NCBI RefSeq assembly: GCF_913060805.1 | Contig: NZ_CAJXTC010000009.1 | Coordinates: 1 to 64,000, forward strand | Origin: an uncultured Draconibacterium sp. | GTDB taxonomy: Bacteria > Bacteroidota > Bacteroidia > Bacteroidales > Prolixibacteraceae | Direction of reading: 5' to 3' | Length of the DNA stretch: 64,000 nt | In this document: in pieces, positions 18,676 through 28,856 of the stretch | Position numbering within the stretch: the first letter of the stretch is position 1 | Layout of the letters: the number at the start of each line of letters is the position of its first letter | Translations under genes and position numbers: made by a program | The notes under the pieces: model-generated | Told to the model about the DNA's origin: nothing | Database searches by the model: none | What the model saw: only the letters and a program-made list of their open reading frames with translations

Positions 18676-21600
18676 TTAGAAATTTAACTGAAGACCAATT
18701 GACGCACTTTTGAAGGTTGGTGTTCCAATACCTGTGCGACTTAAGTTGTAGTTGCTGCTGTTCCACATTGAGTAACCTGAAATTTCTTCCGGATCGATTG
18801 GCAGGTCGCGCAAATTATCGAAAGTGAAGAAGTTTTCGAGCGATACATAAACACGCAGGCTGCTCAGGCTGGCTTTTTCAACAAGCTGAGCCGGCAACGT
18901 ATAACCAAACGTGATGTTTTTAATTCTCAGGTACGACATGTCGAGCAAATAGCGTGATTGTCTAACCATGTTTAAAGCATTATTACCATTGGCCATGTTG
19001 TATGGGCGAGGGTAGAAGGCATCGGTGCGGTCTTCTCTCCAGAAATCAGTCGCCATTGCTTCTGGCATTGCACCGTCTGATGCGTTAAATCCTGGAATAG
19101 CAAAGAATCCGTTACCCCAAACATCGCGTTTGCCAACACCTTGAAGAAATACCGAGAAGTCGAAACCTTTATAGTCGGTATTAATTCTGAAACTGTATTC
19201 GTAACGAGGAGTGCTGTTACCGATTTTTTTCAAATCACCATGGTCATCCAAAAGACGGCTTCCATCGTTGATAACTCCGTCACCATTCAGGTCTTTATAT
19301 TTAACATCGCCGGGGCCAAACATAAAGTTACCCGATTGCAGGTATCCTTGTGTTGGTGCATTCGGATCAGAAAGTTGGTAAACGTTTCTGTCGTCAGCTG
19401 ATGTTACAGTAACCAGTTCGCCATTGTCGTAAACAAAGTCTTCGGCTTGGTACAAACGGTCTGTTTCATAACCCCAGATCTCGCCGTAAGTTTTTCCTAC
19501 ATACCAGCTGTCAACAACTTGTGTCGATCCGTATTTGGTAATTTTGGTTTTAGCATCGGCTACTGTAGCAACAACATTTAATCCCAAACCATTGCGGAAA
19601 CGGTGGTTATAGTCTAACTGCAATTCAAATCCGTTGGTACGCAACGAACCAAAGTTGCCTTTTGGTGCCGATGTTCCGTAAGTAGTTGGAAGTCCTTCCT
19701 GAGGAACGATCATGTTTTCGGTATCGCGCTGGTACCAGTCGAACGAAACTCCCAGTTTGTTATCGATAAAACGTGCGTCGAAACCTAAGTCGAGTGTTGT
19801 AATATCTTGCCAGGTAATGGCAGCAGCTACCGAAGCAGGCGTTCCGAAATCATATAGTTGTGAACCGCCAATAATCCAGTTGTTGTATCCGCCCGACATG
19901 GTTGGGATGTACAGTGAATTGTTTACAGTCTGGTCGCCAATTGTACCCCACGATCCGCGCAATTTTAACGAGCTAAGCACAGGCTGCAAACCTTGCATCC
20001 AGTCTTCTTCGCTAACACGCCATCCGGCAGAGAACGATGGGAACCAACGCCACTGAAGATCGGTTGGGAATTTAGAAGTACCGTCGTAACGCAGGTTAGC
20101 TTCCAATAAGTATTTGTCTTTCAGGCTGTAGTTGATACGGCCAAAAAATCCAAGTTGCGACTCCCAGGCTTCACTACCTCCGGCAGTTTGAGTCCCGGTA
20201 GCCAAATCGAACTGAGGATTGTTATAGTCGATCAGTTCCGTTTTTTGCGACCAGTTTGAAGCAACGTCGTAAGCTACGCGGTTCATACCGGCCATAAAAT
20301 TGAACTTGTGAATTTCGTCTAAAGTAAGATCGTAAGTAGTGTTGAGGTTAATTGTTGACCACTTTTTGTTTTGAGCAAAACGGTAAACGCGGTCGGGGTT
20401 GGCACCAACTCCTGTGTATGTAAGCAGGTTCAGTTCGTAAGCTTCCATTGCACCATCGGCAGTTGAAGCCACTTGCTCGCCGGCATTGTTTACATAAATG
20501 CGGCTGCCGCTTTCGTCGTATTTTGGCAACGCCGAACTCCAGCTGTTACGCGCAGTGTAACGTGTTCCCGGGCGTTTGTTAATGTACTCCTGGTTGGCAT
20601 ACGTATAATCGAAGTTAATATTCCAGTCATCAACCGGAGTAATAACAAAACCACCGTTCATGCTGGTGTAGTTGGTTTCCTGAAATGCTGTGTTAGCCTG
20701 CGCAACTTCCGAAACAGGGCTCCTGATCGGGTCTCCCTCTTCAGTTGTTAACGGATAAATAGGGCTCCAGCGGTAAAGGTACAACCATGGGTCGGCAGTG
20801 GTAGAAGCTGTTGCAAACGGATATCTTTTTACACGTTTCGAGAAGATCGATCCTCCGTGAACTTTCAACCAGCTGTTCACTTCAGTTCCAACTTTTACCG
20901 AACCGTTGTAACGTTTAAAATCATCTTCTTTGGCTGTTTTCATCATACCATTTTGGTCGAGGTAACCAAAACCAATGTTAAAGTCGGTTTTACCGGTTTT
21001 ACCGTTAACCGAAAGGTTGTGTTGCTGACTTGGAGTCCATTCTTCGATCATATAATCATAAGGATCATACGTACGCAACCCCAATTTGTAACCGTTGGCA
21101 TCAACATACCAGTCGCGTCCGTAAAGCATTGGGTCGCCGGGTTTTACTTCATCGCCCCATTGTTCTTCCCACTGTGCTGCTCTTTCGTAGCTGTCGCGGG
21201 TAACTTTCCAGAAAGCACCGGTAGCAGTTGCACCAACTCTTTCGGCTGCCAAAATTGAATACTCCAACGCTTCAACTCCACCCATTTCAATTTTTTTCGA
21301 AATGTTCTGGAACGAAAGGTTGGCAGAATAAGAGATATTTACGCTTTCGGTTGAAGCTCCTTTTTTAGTGGTAATAAGGATTACTCCAAAAGCACCTTTT
21401 GCTCCGTAAATCGATGCTGACGCAGCATCTTTCAGAACAGAAATAGAAGCAATGTCGTCGGGGTTAACCAGCTGGATAGAAGGGATCTCAACGTTGTCGA
21501 GCAAGATAAGAGGAGCGGTACCACCTTCGAAAGATGCCAGCTGACCACGAATTTTTAAAATCGGGTCGGAGCCAACTTCACCACTTGGTACAACAACGTT

Positions 21601-22041
21601 CAAACCCGGGGTAAGACCTTGCAAACCACGACCTACGTCGGGAATTGGTCTTGCTTCCAGTTCTTTAGTGTCGACCGATGCAACGGCACCTGTTAAGTTG
21701 GCTTTTTTCTGGATTCCGTAACCCACAACAACAACCTCGTCAAGTTCTTCCGACGAAGGTTTTAGCGCGAAATTGTAGGTAGTTGCATCACCAACAACAA
21801 CCTCTTGTGGTTCCATACCAATAAAACTAACTTTTATGGTGGCGTTCTCACTAACGGAAAGTTGGTACTGTCCGTCAATATTAGTAACAACACCATTGGT
21901 GGTGCCTTTTTCAAGGACCGACACACCAGGTAGTGGTTCGTTTGTCGACTCTTCCCGAATTACTCCGGAAATTTGACGTTTCTGCGCAAAAACCATAATG
22001 CCCATGCACAGAAAAAGAATAAATAATAAGCCTTTCTTCAT
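18676..22041 (-). CDS. SusC/RagA-like TonB-dependent transporter
   Basis: A 1121-aa outer-membrane transporter. In order: a signal peptide (1-19), a CarboxypepD_reg-like domain (about 20-95; QISGVIREESTNEPLPGVSV), a plug domain (VVVGYGIQKKANLTGAVASV, then GLTPGLNVV and the ISVLKDAASASIYGAKGAFGVI block), and a beta-barrel ending GLQLNF with the terminal Phe. It imports oligosaccharides captured by SusD using TonB energy. No anti-sigma-interacting N-terminal extension is seen, so regulation is not by a classical SusC/anti-sigma route. It starts 138 bases after the GH3-hydrolase gene; that gap holds its promoter or leader. Confidence 0.95.
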   Translation of the reverse strand: MKKGLLFILFLCMGIMVFAQKRQISGVIREESTNEPLPGVSVLEKGTTNGVVTNIDGQYQLSVSENATIKVSFIGMEPQEVVVGDATTYNFALKPSSEELDEVVVVGYGIQKKANLTGAVASVDTKELEARPIPDVGRGLQGLTPGLNVVVPSGEVGSDPILKIRGQLASFEGGTAPLILLDNVEIPSIQLVNPDDIASISVLKDAASASIYGAKGAFGVILITTKKGASTESVNISYSANLSFQNISKKIEMGGVEALEYSILAAERVGATATGAFWKVTRDSYERAAQWEEQWGDEVKPGDPMLYGRDWYVDANGYKLGLRTYDPYDYMIEEWTPSQQHNLSVNGKTGKTDFNIGFGYLDQNGMMKTAKEDDFKRYNGSVKVGTEVNSWLKVHGGSIFSKRVKRYPFATASTTADPWLYLYRWSPIYPLTTEEGDPIRSPVSEVAQANTAFQETNYTSMNGGFVITPVDDWNINFDYTYANQEYINKRPGTRYTARNSWSSALPKYDESGSRIYVNNAGEQVASTADGAMEAYELNLLTYTGVGANPDRVYRFAQNKKWSTINLNTTYDLTLDEIHKFNFMAGMNRVAYDVASNWSQKTELIDYNNPQFDLATGTQTAGGSEAWESQLGFFGRINYSLKDKYLLEANLRYDGTSKFPTDLQWRWFPSFSAGWRVSEEDWMQGLQPVLSSLKLRGSWGTIGDQTVNNSLYIPTMSGGYNNWIIGGSQLYDFGTPASVAAAITWQDITTLDLGFDARFIDNKLGVSFDWYQRDTENMIVPQEGLPTTYGTSAPKGNFGSLRTNGFELQLDYNHRFRNGLGLNVVATVADAKTKITKYGSTQVVDSWYVGKTYGEIWGYETDRLYQAEDFVYDNGELVTVTSADDRNVYQLSDPNAPTQGYLQSGNFMFGPGDVKYKDLNGDGVINDGSRLLDDHGDLKKIGNSTPRYEYSFRINTDYKGFDFSVFLQGVGKRDVWGNGFFAIPGFNASDGAMPEAMATDFWREDRTDAFYPRPYNMANGNNALNMVRQSRYLLDMSYLRIKNITFGYTLPAQLVEKASLSSLRVYVSLENFFTFDNLRDLPIDPEEISGYSMWNSSNYNLSRTGIGTPTFKSASIGLQLNF

Positions 22042-22179
22042 GATAGATAAGGATTTGAATTTAAATTAAATTAATGTTTGTCTTCATAATTTTTACATTC
22101 ATCGCGTATAACTCAAGATTTTGTAAATCAAAGCATTAGTGTTTGTGTGGTTAATTAATACCGTGTAATTGATTTTGTG

Positions 22180-25100
22180 TTACTTACTTTCAATTTCATC
22201 ATAAAATGCCTGTAAAATGTTGGTTCTAACATTCAGTTTTCCAAGCATATTTCCTTCGCGGGTTGGGTAAACACGATTGCTCAGGAAGATGTAAACCAGC
22301 TTGTAAGTAGGATCGGCCCATACAAATGTTCCGGTAAACCCGGAATGCCCGAAACTTTCGGGGCTCGCTCCCGGACATGGATAACTCTGTTCCGGGCTAA
22401 GTTCCTTGTTGTTCAGAAGTGGTTTGTCGAAGCCCAATCCCCGGCGGTTGTTATTTTCCGGAAACTGAACACGTGTAAATTCTTTCATGGTGGCTTTGCT
22501 CAAATACTGCTCGCCGCCGTAGCTTCCCATTTGCATGTACATGGCAATTAGTTTGGCCAGATCGTTGGCATTGGCAAAAAGACCGGCATTACCAGCCACG
22601 CCGCCAAAAACGGCAGCCGCTTCGTCGTGTACCGTGCCCTGAACCTGCTGCTTGCGGTAGTACGAATCGTATTCTGTTGGAACGATGCGGCTTTTCGGAA
22701 ATTTATTTAGCGGATTGTAGGTAATATTATACGCCCCAAGCGAGTGGTAATAATTGGCGTCTAAAAATTCGGTGTAAGCTTGTCCCGACAGGTTTTCGGT
22801 GATTTGCGGAATAAGAAGAAATGATAAACCGCTGTACACATATTTACCCGGAGGATTCAACTCCGATTTCCGGATATCTTTGTAAATCCTTTTCTTGAAA
22901 TCGTTTTTTAGGAACAGGTTCGGAGCAACTTCCAACTGATAATCGTCTGTTTTTTGAACCGAATACCAACGGTCTTTTAACTGCCCGTCTTTTGCTGTTT
23001 CCGACCAGTAATTGATATAGGGGATCAGGCCTGCCTGATGTGCCAGAATTTCACGCCAGCCCAAGTCTTCTTTGTCCGACGAGTGGAATAAACGTTTTTT
23101 CCAATCGGGCCAGTAGTCTGAGAATTTATCATCGATATTGATTTTGCCTTCATCAGTAAGTTTGAGTACGGCAGCCAGCGCTCCTGAAACTTTGGTTACT
23201 GAAGCGAGATCGTACAAATCGTCTTCCGAAACCGGAATTCGTTCGTCGTAAGTGTGATAACCGTAGGTTTTTCTGAATATTATCTTGCCATCTTTTGCCG
23301 CCAAAACGCTACAGCCCGGCGTTGCCCGTTTAGCAATGGCATCGCTAACTAACGAATCGATTCGGTGATTCAAACGAGTGCTGTTCATTCCAACTTCTTC
23401 AGGAATGGTATATTTCATACGAACAGCCTTGTTGATATTAAGCCCGTCGCCAATTTTATAGTAGTTGCCAAGCGTAACCGGAAGTTTCCCCGATGCGCCA
23501 ATACCGCCAAAAATTTGCTGAGCAGCTAATTCCTGCACCAGCGAATCTTTCTGGTAGGCCATGATCAGGCCGGCCGGAGGAGTGAAATCGCGCACTTCGG
23601 TTAAAGCATACGGGCTGGAAAAGAATACAACAATCGACTTCTTATTATTCGATAAATAGTGCAGAAGATTTTCGGTTTCATCGCATAAACCATAAGGCCG
23701 TTTGGGGCGTACCTTTTGCAGGCTGCCCACCTGCATCGACCGCCTTGTTTTGCTTTCGTATAAATGCAAGCCGGCAATTACCAGGTTGTAATCCTGAAGT
23801 TTTGATTTTACGACATTTAAATCTTCTTCCGAAAACTGCTCAGGAAGGAAAAATTTATCCGTTTTTGTGTACTTCGAAAGCATCGATTGGAACGGCGTTT
23901 CTGAAGTTTCTCCAACGGTAAGGCAGGCGATTTTTAAGGTGTCGAGGCGTTTTAGCGGAATTAAATCGTTTTGGTTTTCGAGCAGTGTCAACGAAGCTTC
24001 AATCAGTTTCCTTTTTATCAGTTCGGCTTCAGGGCTGTTTACATCCTTCATGAGGTTGACACGCGAAATCGGAGCCAGTTTGTTTAAACCTGCATCGTAT
24101 TTTGCAGCCAGTACCTTTTGGCATTTAAAATCAATTTCGTCCTGTGTTAGCAGTCCCGATTCAATGGCTCTTTTGATTCCGGCAATGGTTTGTTCCACAT
24201 CTTTCGGAAATTCAACCACATCGTTACCGGCTTTTAGTGCCAGCGCTTCAATCTCGCCTGGTGCGCCAAAACTTTTGGCACCGGCCATATTCATGGCATC
24301 GGTAACCACCAGCCCCTGGTAATTCCACTCATCACGAAGAATCCCATTGAGTATTTTCGTCGATAGGCTGGATGGAATTCCTTTTATACTGTCGAGTTGC
24401 GGAACATTTAAGTGCGCACTCATCACTCCGGCAACACCGTTTTTGGTCAATTCTTTAAACGGATACAATTCAACTGAATCAAGGCGTTCGCGCGAATACG
24501 GAACCAGCGGAAGGGTAAGGTGCGAATCGGTTTGTGTATCACCATGTCCGGGGAAATGTTTGGCAATAGCGAGGATGTTATTTTCCTGCAAGCCCTGCAT
24601 ATAAGCAATACCGCACGCCGCAACTTGTTCGGGCGATTCGCCAAACGAGCGCATCCCGATAATTGGATTTAGTGGTTGTGTATTTATGTCGACAACCGGG
24701 CCAAGGCTAATCTGAACGCCCAAACGTTTCATTTGTTTGGCCATTTCTGTGGTGGCCTGTTTTATCAATTCCGGATTGTGCGAGGCGCCCATCATCATAT
24801 TGTACGGGAAAGGCATTACTCCGGGAAGTCGCATTCCGGCTCCCCATTCGGCGTCCATCGCTACAAAAAGCGGCGTTTGTGCCGAAGACTGATAGAAGTT
24901 GGTAAGTTCGGCTTGTTTTACCGGATCGCCGGTAAAAAAGATCACACCTCCGAGATTATATTTTTTTATCAGCTCGGCTACTTTTAACTGTCCGGCAATG
25001 TTTTTATCGGCCGCCGTATTAATCCATACCAATTGTGCGATGCGCTGTTCTGCCGACAATGATTGAAATACAGAATCTACCCAATGATTTTTGTCGGTTT

Positions 25101-25188
25101 CAGCAGGCTGAGTTTGTGCCATTGCAGTCCTGCCGATTGCAAAAAATACAAGTAGTAGTAAGACAGTTTGTTTTATGTTCCAGATCAT
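22180..25188 (-). CDS. NagZ-type GH3 beta-N-acetylglucosaminidase fused to a serine hydrolase
   Basis: A 1002-aa exported fusion (signal 1-25, ending AMAQ). Residues about 35-390 are a GH3 domain of the NagZ group: KHFPGHGDTQTDSH (210-223) carries the Asp221-Ser-His223 acid/base dyad specific to GlcNAc-removing members, and Asp297 in VVTDAMNMAG is the expected nucleophile. Residues about 390-600 resemble the second GH3 domain. Residues about 610-1000 form a class C beta-lactamase-fold domain with S663-V-T-K666 as SxxK. In B. subtilis the equivalent activities are separate proteins, NagZ (YbbD) and AmiE (YbbE), which strip GlcNAc and then the peptide from MurNAc. The fusion therefore suggests sequential muropeptide trimming in the periplasm. 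It is 36 bases after the acyltransferase gene. Confidence 0.88.
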   Translation of the reverse strand: MIWNIKQTVLLLLVFFAIGRTAMAQTQPAETDKNHWVDSVFQSLSAEQRIAQLVWINTAADKNIAGQLKVAELIKKYNLGGVIFFTGDPVKQAELTNFYQSSAQTPLFVAMDAEWGAGMRLPGVMPFPYNMMMGASHNPELIKQATTEMAKQMKRLGVQISLGPVVDINTQPLNPIIGMRSFGESPEQVAACGIAYMQGLQENNILAIAKHFPGHGDTQTDSHLTLPLVPYSRERLDSVELYPFKELTKNGVAGVMSAHLNVPQLDSIKGIPSSLSTKILNGILRDEWNYQGLVVTDAMNMAGAKSFGAPGEIEALALKAGNDVVEFPKDVEQTIAGIKRAIESGLLTQDEIDFKCQKVLAAKYDAGLNKLAPISRVNLMKDVNSPEAELIKRKLIEASLTLLENQNDLIPLKRLDTLKIACLTVGETSETPFQSMLSKYTKTDKFFLPEQFSEEDLNVVKSKLQDYNLVIAGLHLYESKTRRSMQVGSLQKVRPKRPYGLCDETENLLHYLSNNKKSIVVFFSSPYALTEVRDFTPPAGLIMAYQKDSLVQELAAQQIFGGIGASGKLPVTLGNYYKIGDGLNINKAVRMKYTIPEEVGMNSTRLNHRIDSLVSDAIAKRATPGCSVLAAKDGKIIFRKTYGYHTYDERIPVSEDDLYDLASVTKVSGALAAVLKLTDEGKINIDDKFSDYWPDWKKRLFHSSDKEDLGWREILAHQAGLIPYINYWSETAKDGQLKDRWYSVQKTDDYQLEVAPNLFLKNDFKKRIYKDIRKSELNPPGKYVYSGLSFLLIPQITENLSGQAYTEFLDANYYHSLGAYNITYNPLNKFPKSRIVPTEYDSYYRKQQVQGTVHDEAAAVFGGVAGNAGLFANANDLAKLIAMYMQMGSYGGEQYLSKATMKEFTRVQFPENNNRRGLGFDKPLLNNKELSPEQSYPCPGASPESFGHSGFTGTFVWADPTYKLVYIFLSNRVYPTREGNMLGKLNVRTNILQAFYDEIESK

Positions 25189-25224
25189 TTCTGTATGCTG
25201 TTAAAGAATTGAAATTGTGACGGT

Positions 25225-26334
25225 TTAAACTTTAATGAATATTTTCTTTTGATAAAGGATTCGTGCAATCAGCCAGAAAAAGGCAACATGCGTAAGAGCG
25301 AATAGTAGCGAGCCGTTTAGCGGCCCCGCCAGTGGTTCGAATACCGAGTGGTAAAACCAGCTGTATCCGTTGGTTACTTGTCCTTCGCTGTTCGTGAATT
25401 TTATTATACGTGTAAGGGTATTAGCCCATAATCCGGAAAGGGCAAAAATGAACAGTGGATTCATTCCGAAAACCACAAAAAAGGATGTCCATTTTTTGTA
25501 GGATTTTATGTCGATGATCCAGATAAGTGCTGCCAGTACAACGGAAGCCCAGCCAGCCGTGTACAACACATAAGAACTTGTCCATAACGGTTTATTGATC
25601 GGGAAAACCAATCCCCAGATCAGTCCTGCGGCAATACCTGTCAGGCCTGCAAGAAATAGCTGCTTTGTAATTTTTGTTTCTTCGGTTTTATGGATCAGGG
25701 CGCCGGCCATGTAACCCGATAATGCAGTAACAATTGCCGGAATGGTGCTCAGCAGACCTTCCGGATCGAACGGAATACCAAAACCATGATACATGTGGTT
25801 TTCTCCCAAAATTGCCCGATCGAAAGGAATTGTTGCATTTCCTTCCAAACTAAAAGGAGCCTCGTTGCCAAAGTAGAAGAGAATGCCCCAATACAATAAT
25901 AGTATGGCTCCGGAAATATACGGCAACCACGATTTTTTTGCCGAGAGTACGATTAAGGATGTTATGCCGTAAACGATTGCTATTCGCTGAAGGACACCAA
26001 GGATTCGAAGTTGTGATAAATCTCTGGCCCATTGCGGAAATGAGTTAAGAAACAGACCGATGGCGAAGATTAAAATCGTTCGTTTTGCCAATCGTTTAAA
26101 CGACTCCTTGTTTAATGTATTTCCATACTTTGAAAATGAAAAATACATGGAAACTCCCACAATAAACAGGAAAAAAGGAAAAACAAGGTCGGTGGGAGTG
26201 CATCCGTTCCATTCCGAATGTTTTAGCGGTGCATAAATAAATGACCAGCTGCCGGGATTATTTACCGTGATCATGGCGACTATGGTTAAGCCACGCAGAA
26301 CATCAAGAGCCAGATACCGTTTTGCTGTTTTCAT
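25225..26334 (-). CDS. HGSNAT/NagX-like inner-membrane acyltransferase (DUF5009-type)
   Basis: A 369-aa polytopic membrane protein of the heparan-alpha-glucosaminide N-acetyltransferase/NagX group. The start at 26334 is chosen because the family signature begins right there (RYLALDVLRGLTIVAMITVNNPG), followed by the conserved segment CTPTDLVFPFFLFIVGVSMYFSF. About ten membrane helices follow. NagX-type proteins occur in amino-sugar utilisation loci and are thought to acetylate glucosamine-type sugars or assist their transport, but the bacterial activity is not firmly established. It is the first gene of the minus-strand salvage locus. Confidence 0.8.
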   Translation of the reverse strand: MKTAKRYLALDVLRGLTIVAMITVNNPGSWSFIYAPLKHSEWNGCTPTDLVFPFFLFIVGVSMYFSFSKYGNTLNKESFKRLAKRTILIFAIGLFLNSFPQWARDLSQLRILGVLQRIAIVYGITSLIVLSAKKSWLPYISGAILLLYWGILFYFGNEAPFSLEGNATIPFDRAILGENHMYHGFGIPFDPEGLLSTIPAIVTALSGYMAGALIHKTEETKITKQLFLAGLTGIAAGLIWGLVFPINKPLWTSSYVLYTAGWASVVLAALIWIIDIKSYKKWTSFFVVFGMNPLFIFALSGLWANTLTRIIKFTNSEGQVTNGYSWFYHSVFEPLAGPLNGSLLFALTHVAFFWLIARILYQKKIFIKV

Positions 26335-26834
26335 TGATCGTTTTTTAGGTAACCAGGTTTGTTGACTTTCTTCGATTTTTTTCAAAAGAAGGTCTTCAAA
26401 TATAAAGTATTTTTGTAATATGTATGACAAAAATGCAAAAAATTACAAGATTGTAATTCTTTACAAAAATCTGTAATTGAATTTTAATGATGTCAATATG
26501 TTATGAAATTGCTTTTATGTGGGGCTAAAAGGCCGTTTTGAGGTGTTTGTAGAATGGTTGTACTTTGATTTTTTGCGCGATTTACGCTATTTGTGACAAT
26601 GTATAATATAATATGTATTACAAATTGATTGTGTCACTAATACATATAGTTTGTCAGCTTTGATTTTTGGTGTGTTTTAATCCATATTATGGTTAGATTT
26701 TCATGTTTTAAATAGAAAAATATAAATTGAAGTTCAATTCAGTATTAAATCAAAACCGGGTGTTGCATTAAACATATTGCAAAAACATGATTATTGACAA
26801 TATTTTATAATTTTCTATCCTTAAATCTAATCAA
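26335..26834. promoter_or_regulatory. Divergent 500-base AT-rich promoter region
   Basis: There is no gene here. The stretch is very AT-rich between the salvage locus (minus strand) and the metallo-hydrolase gene (plus strand), so promoters for both must lie here. Repeated phrases such as 'aatataatatgtattaca' and 'taatacatatag' near 26605-26648 form a weak dyad that could be an operator. No clear -33/-7 pair can be assigned. Confidence 0.45.
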
Positions 26835-28829
26835 ATGAATAAACCAAAACTAAGAACAACTTTCCTCCTTGTTATTTCTGTATTCCTGTTAAACGCTTGT
26901 GGCACATCCGACAGCATCTCTAAAGCTGAGTTTGTGGCGATGGTTTCTGACTATTTTGAGTGGCCGCACCCTGATGATTACAACGATATCTGGAAAACGC
27001 CAATTGATGGTTTTAACGATGTTTCATCTGCCGATCCTAATGGAAAACAGATAGAAGTTGCGCTGGAGCAGGGAATAATCACCAAAGATGCTTCGGGCAA
27101 TTTTAATCCGGATGCAACAATAACACGTGGCGAAGCAGCACAAATACTTCAGGCAGCTTTTCTGCTTGATAATATTGTTGCAGGGGGATTTATGGAAGAA
27201 GGAAAAAACAGTGCTCCGTTATCGAAAGAAGAGGCCAAAGCAGTTTTCGATAAGATAACTTCAAGTGTAGTTGCACCGGTCCAGGCGGTTCCGGTAACCA
27301 CTGCAGTGGCTCCGCGCCGTTACATAAAATTGTGGTGTCCTACCGAGGGAGCAACCATTCATTTTACAAAAGACGGCTCTGAACCGACACTGGAAAGCGA
27401 AGTTTATAACCTGGCACAAATGGGGCACATTGCAGAAATGATCGGTTTTCGCGATGGTTCGGGCTCTGCAACAGGTCGTAGAGAAGTGGTGTACAAAGCC
27501 TTCGCCGTAAAAGGTGGTTTGGAGCAAAGTGCAACACACACAATGAAGTGGAATCTTTACCGGCCTTTGGATGATGAGTTTCAAAGCGATTTAATTGTTG
27601 AAGGAGATGATAAAACGCCTCGTGTTTTCAGGGTTTACAACGATTCTGAGTCGGTACGGGCCATGTGCTGGTATATTGAAGGACCGGAAAAGGGAATTGT
27701 ATTCGATGCTTTGCAAACCACAGTTGACAAGCACAATCTGAAAGATTTTATTGATAAAATTGCAACGAAACCTTACATCCTGGTAATTGGCCACGAACAC
27801 GGCGACCACGACGCGCAAATGCCAGCTTTTTTGAATGCCGGAATTGAAACTTACCTGAATAAACGAGGTTGGGCGTCGGTTGGCAGAGTAGGGGGCTTTG
27901 GTGCCGTTGTTACCGAGCCTGAAAAGCAAAAGCTGGTTAAGGATGTGGAAGAAGGTGACTCGTTTGATCTTGGTGGTGGCTGTGTTTTTGACGTTTATGC
28001 CATGCCGGGTCACGCCAACGGAAATATTGTTTTGAACGACAAGCAAAGCGGAATGGTTTTCGGCTCGGATATTTACAGTTGTACACGTGCCGGATCAGCC
28101 GATAATGTTGGTGTTTCGGGATTAAAAGTTGACCGGCTTCTGTCGTTTACCCAACAGGCTTACAGCAATTATACAAAAGGCGGAGCGGATGTGACGATGC
28201 TGTTTACCGGGCACGACGAACAAATGCTGGCCAATAATAATCTGCTTTTATTTGAGCAGGCCTTGCAGCAGGTTATCGACAAGGGAGAAGCCGGATGTTC
28301 GCCATCGTTACGTGGCCGTGGTAGCCGGGTAACAACTATTGGCGATATGTGGAAAGACGGAACTGACTGGATTTCGTTGTCGATCGGAGGAACGCTTGGC
28401 GATGATTATGAATACCTGACCAGCAATTCAACGGCGAATTACAATGCCGGCGGTTTTGTTAAATATTCAGTTTTGTCGAATATTGAAATTGGCGGTGGTG
28501 ATTTGGTTGGAACAGCTGTTGAATGGGCCGAGCCAAGGTCATTTGACTGGGCCGGCAAAAAAATGACTGTCCCCAATTCGTTAAACGATAAGTTTGATCC
28601 GTGGACGTATAATTACACTATAAAAGTTCCGGCTGAAAACAGTAAAATTTCTTTAACTCCTGTAACTATGTCAACGCAGGTTAAGGAGATTTTATTGGAT
28701 GGAAAGCCGGTTGATTATCGTTCTGAAAATGAAGTGGAAGTTTCCAATGGTCAGGTGATTGATATTACCGTTACAGCTCCGGATGGAACGACAAAAAGCA
28801 CTTATTCGTTTACTATTGAAAGTGTGTAA
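26835..28829 (+). CDS. Lipoprotein with SLH-like, chitobiase-like and metallo-beta-lactamase domains
   Basis: A 664-aa exported lipoprotein (lipobox LLNAC, Cys22). The N-terminal part (about 28-120) resembles an S-layer-homology module (GFNDVSSADPNGKQIEVALEQGII, TITRGEAAQIL). Residues about 150-240 resemble a chitobiase C-terminal/Fn3-type domain (GATIHFTKDGSEPT). A metallo-beta-lactamase fold follows, with GHEHGDHD near residue 317 as the zinc HxHxDH motif, GHANGNIV and GSDIYS. The C-terminal 100 residues are an Ig-like tail. It is a single-gene unit closed by a strong terminator. The hydrolysed substrate is unknown, and the SLH-MBL combination is unusual. Confidence 0.75.
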   Translation: MNKPKLRTTFLLVISVFLLNACGTSDSISKAEFVAMVSDYFEWPHPDDYNDIWKTPIDGFNDVSSADPNGKQIEVALEQGIITKDASGNFNPDATITRGEAAQILQAAFLLDNIVAGGFMEEGKNSAPLSKEEAKAVFDKITSSVVAPVQAVPVTTAVAPRRYIKLWCPTEGATIHFTKDGSEPTLESEVYNLAQMGHIAEMIGFRDGSGSATGRREVVYKAFAVKGGLEQSATHTMKWNLYRPLDDEFQSDLIVEGDDKTPRVFRVYNDSESVRAMCWYIEGPEKGIVFDALQTTVDKHNLKDFIDKIATKPYILVIGHEHGDHDAQMPAFLNAGIETYLNKRGWASVGRVGGFGAVVTEPEKQKLVKDVEEGDSFDLGGGCVFDVYAMPGHANGNIVLNDKQSGMVFGSDIYSCTRAGSADNVGVSGLKVDRLLSFTQQAYSNYTKGGADVTMLFTGHDEQMLANNNLLLFEQALQQVIDKGEAGCSPSLRGRGSRVTTIGDMWKDGTDWISLSIGGTLGDDYEYLTSNSTANYNAGGFVKYSVLSNIEIGGGDLVGTAVEWAEPRSFDWAGKKMTVPNSLNDKFDPWTYNYTIKVPAENSKISLTPVTMSTQVKEILLDGKPVDYRSENEVEVSNGQVIDITVTAPDGTTKSTYSFTIESV

Positions 28830-28856
28830 CTACAGTTGATGTAACATACATAAATT

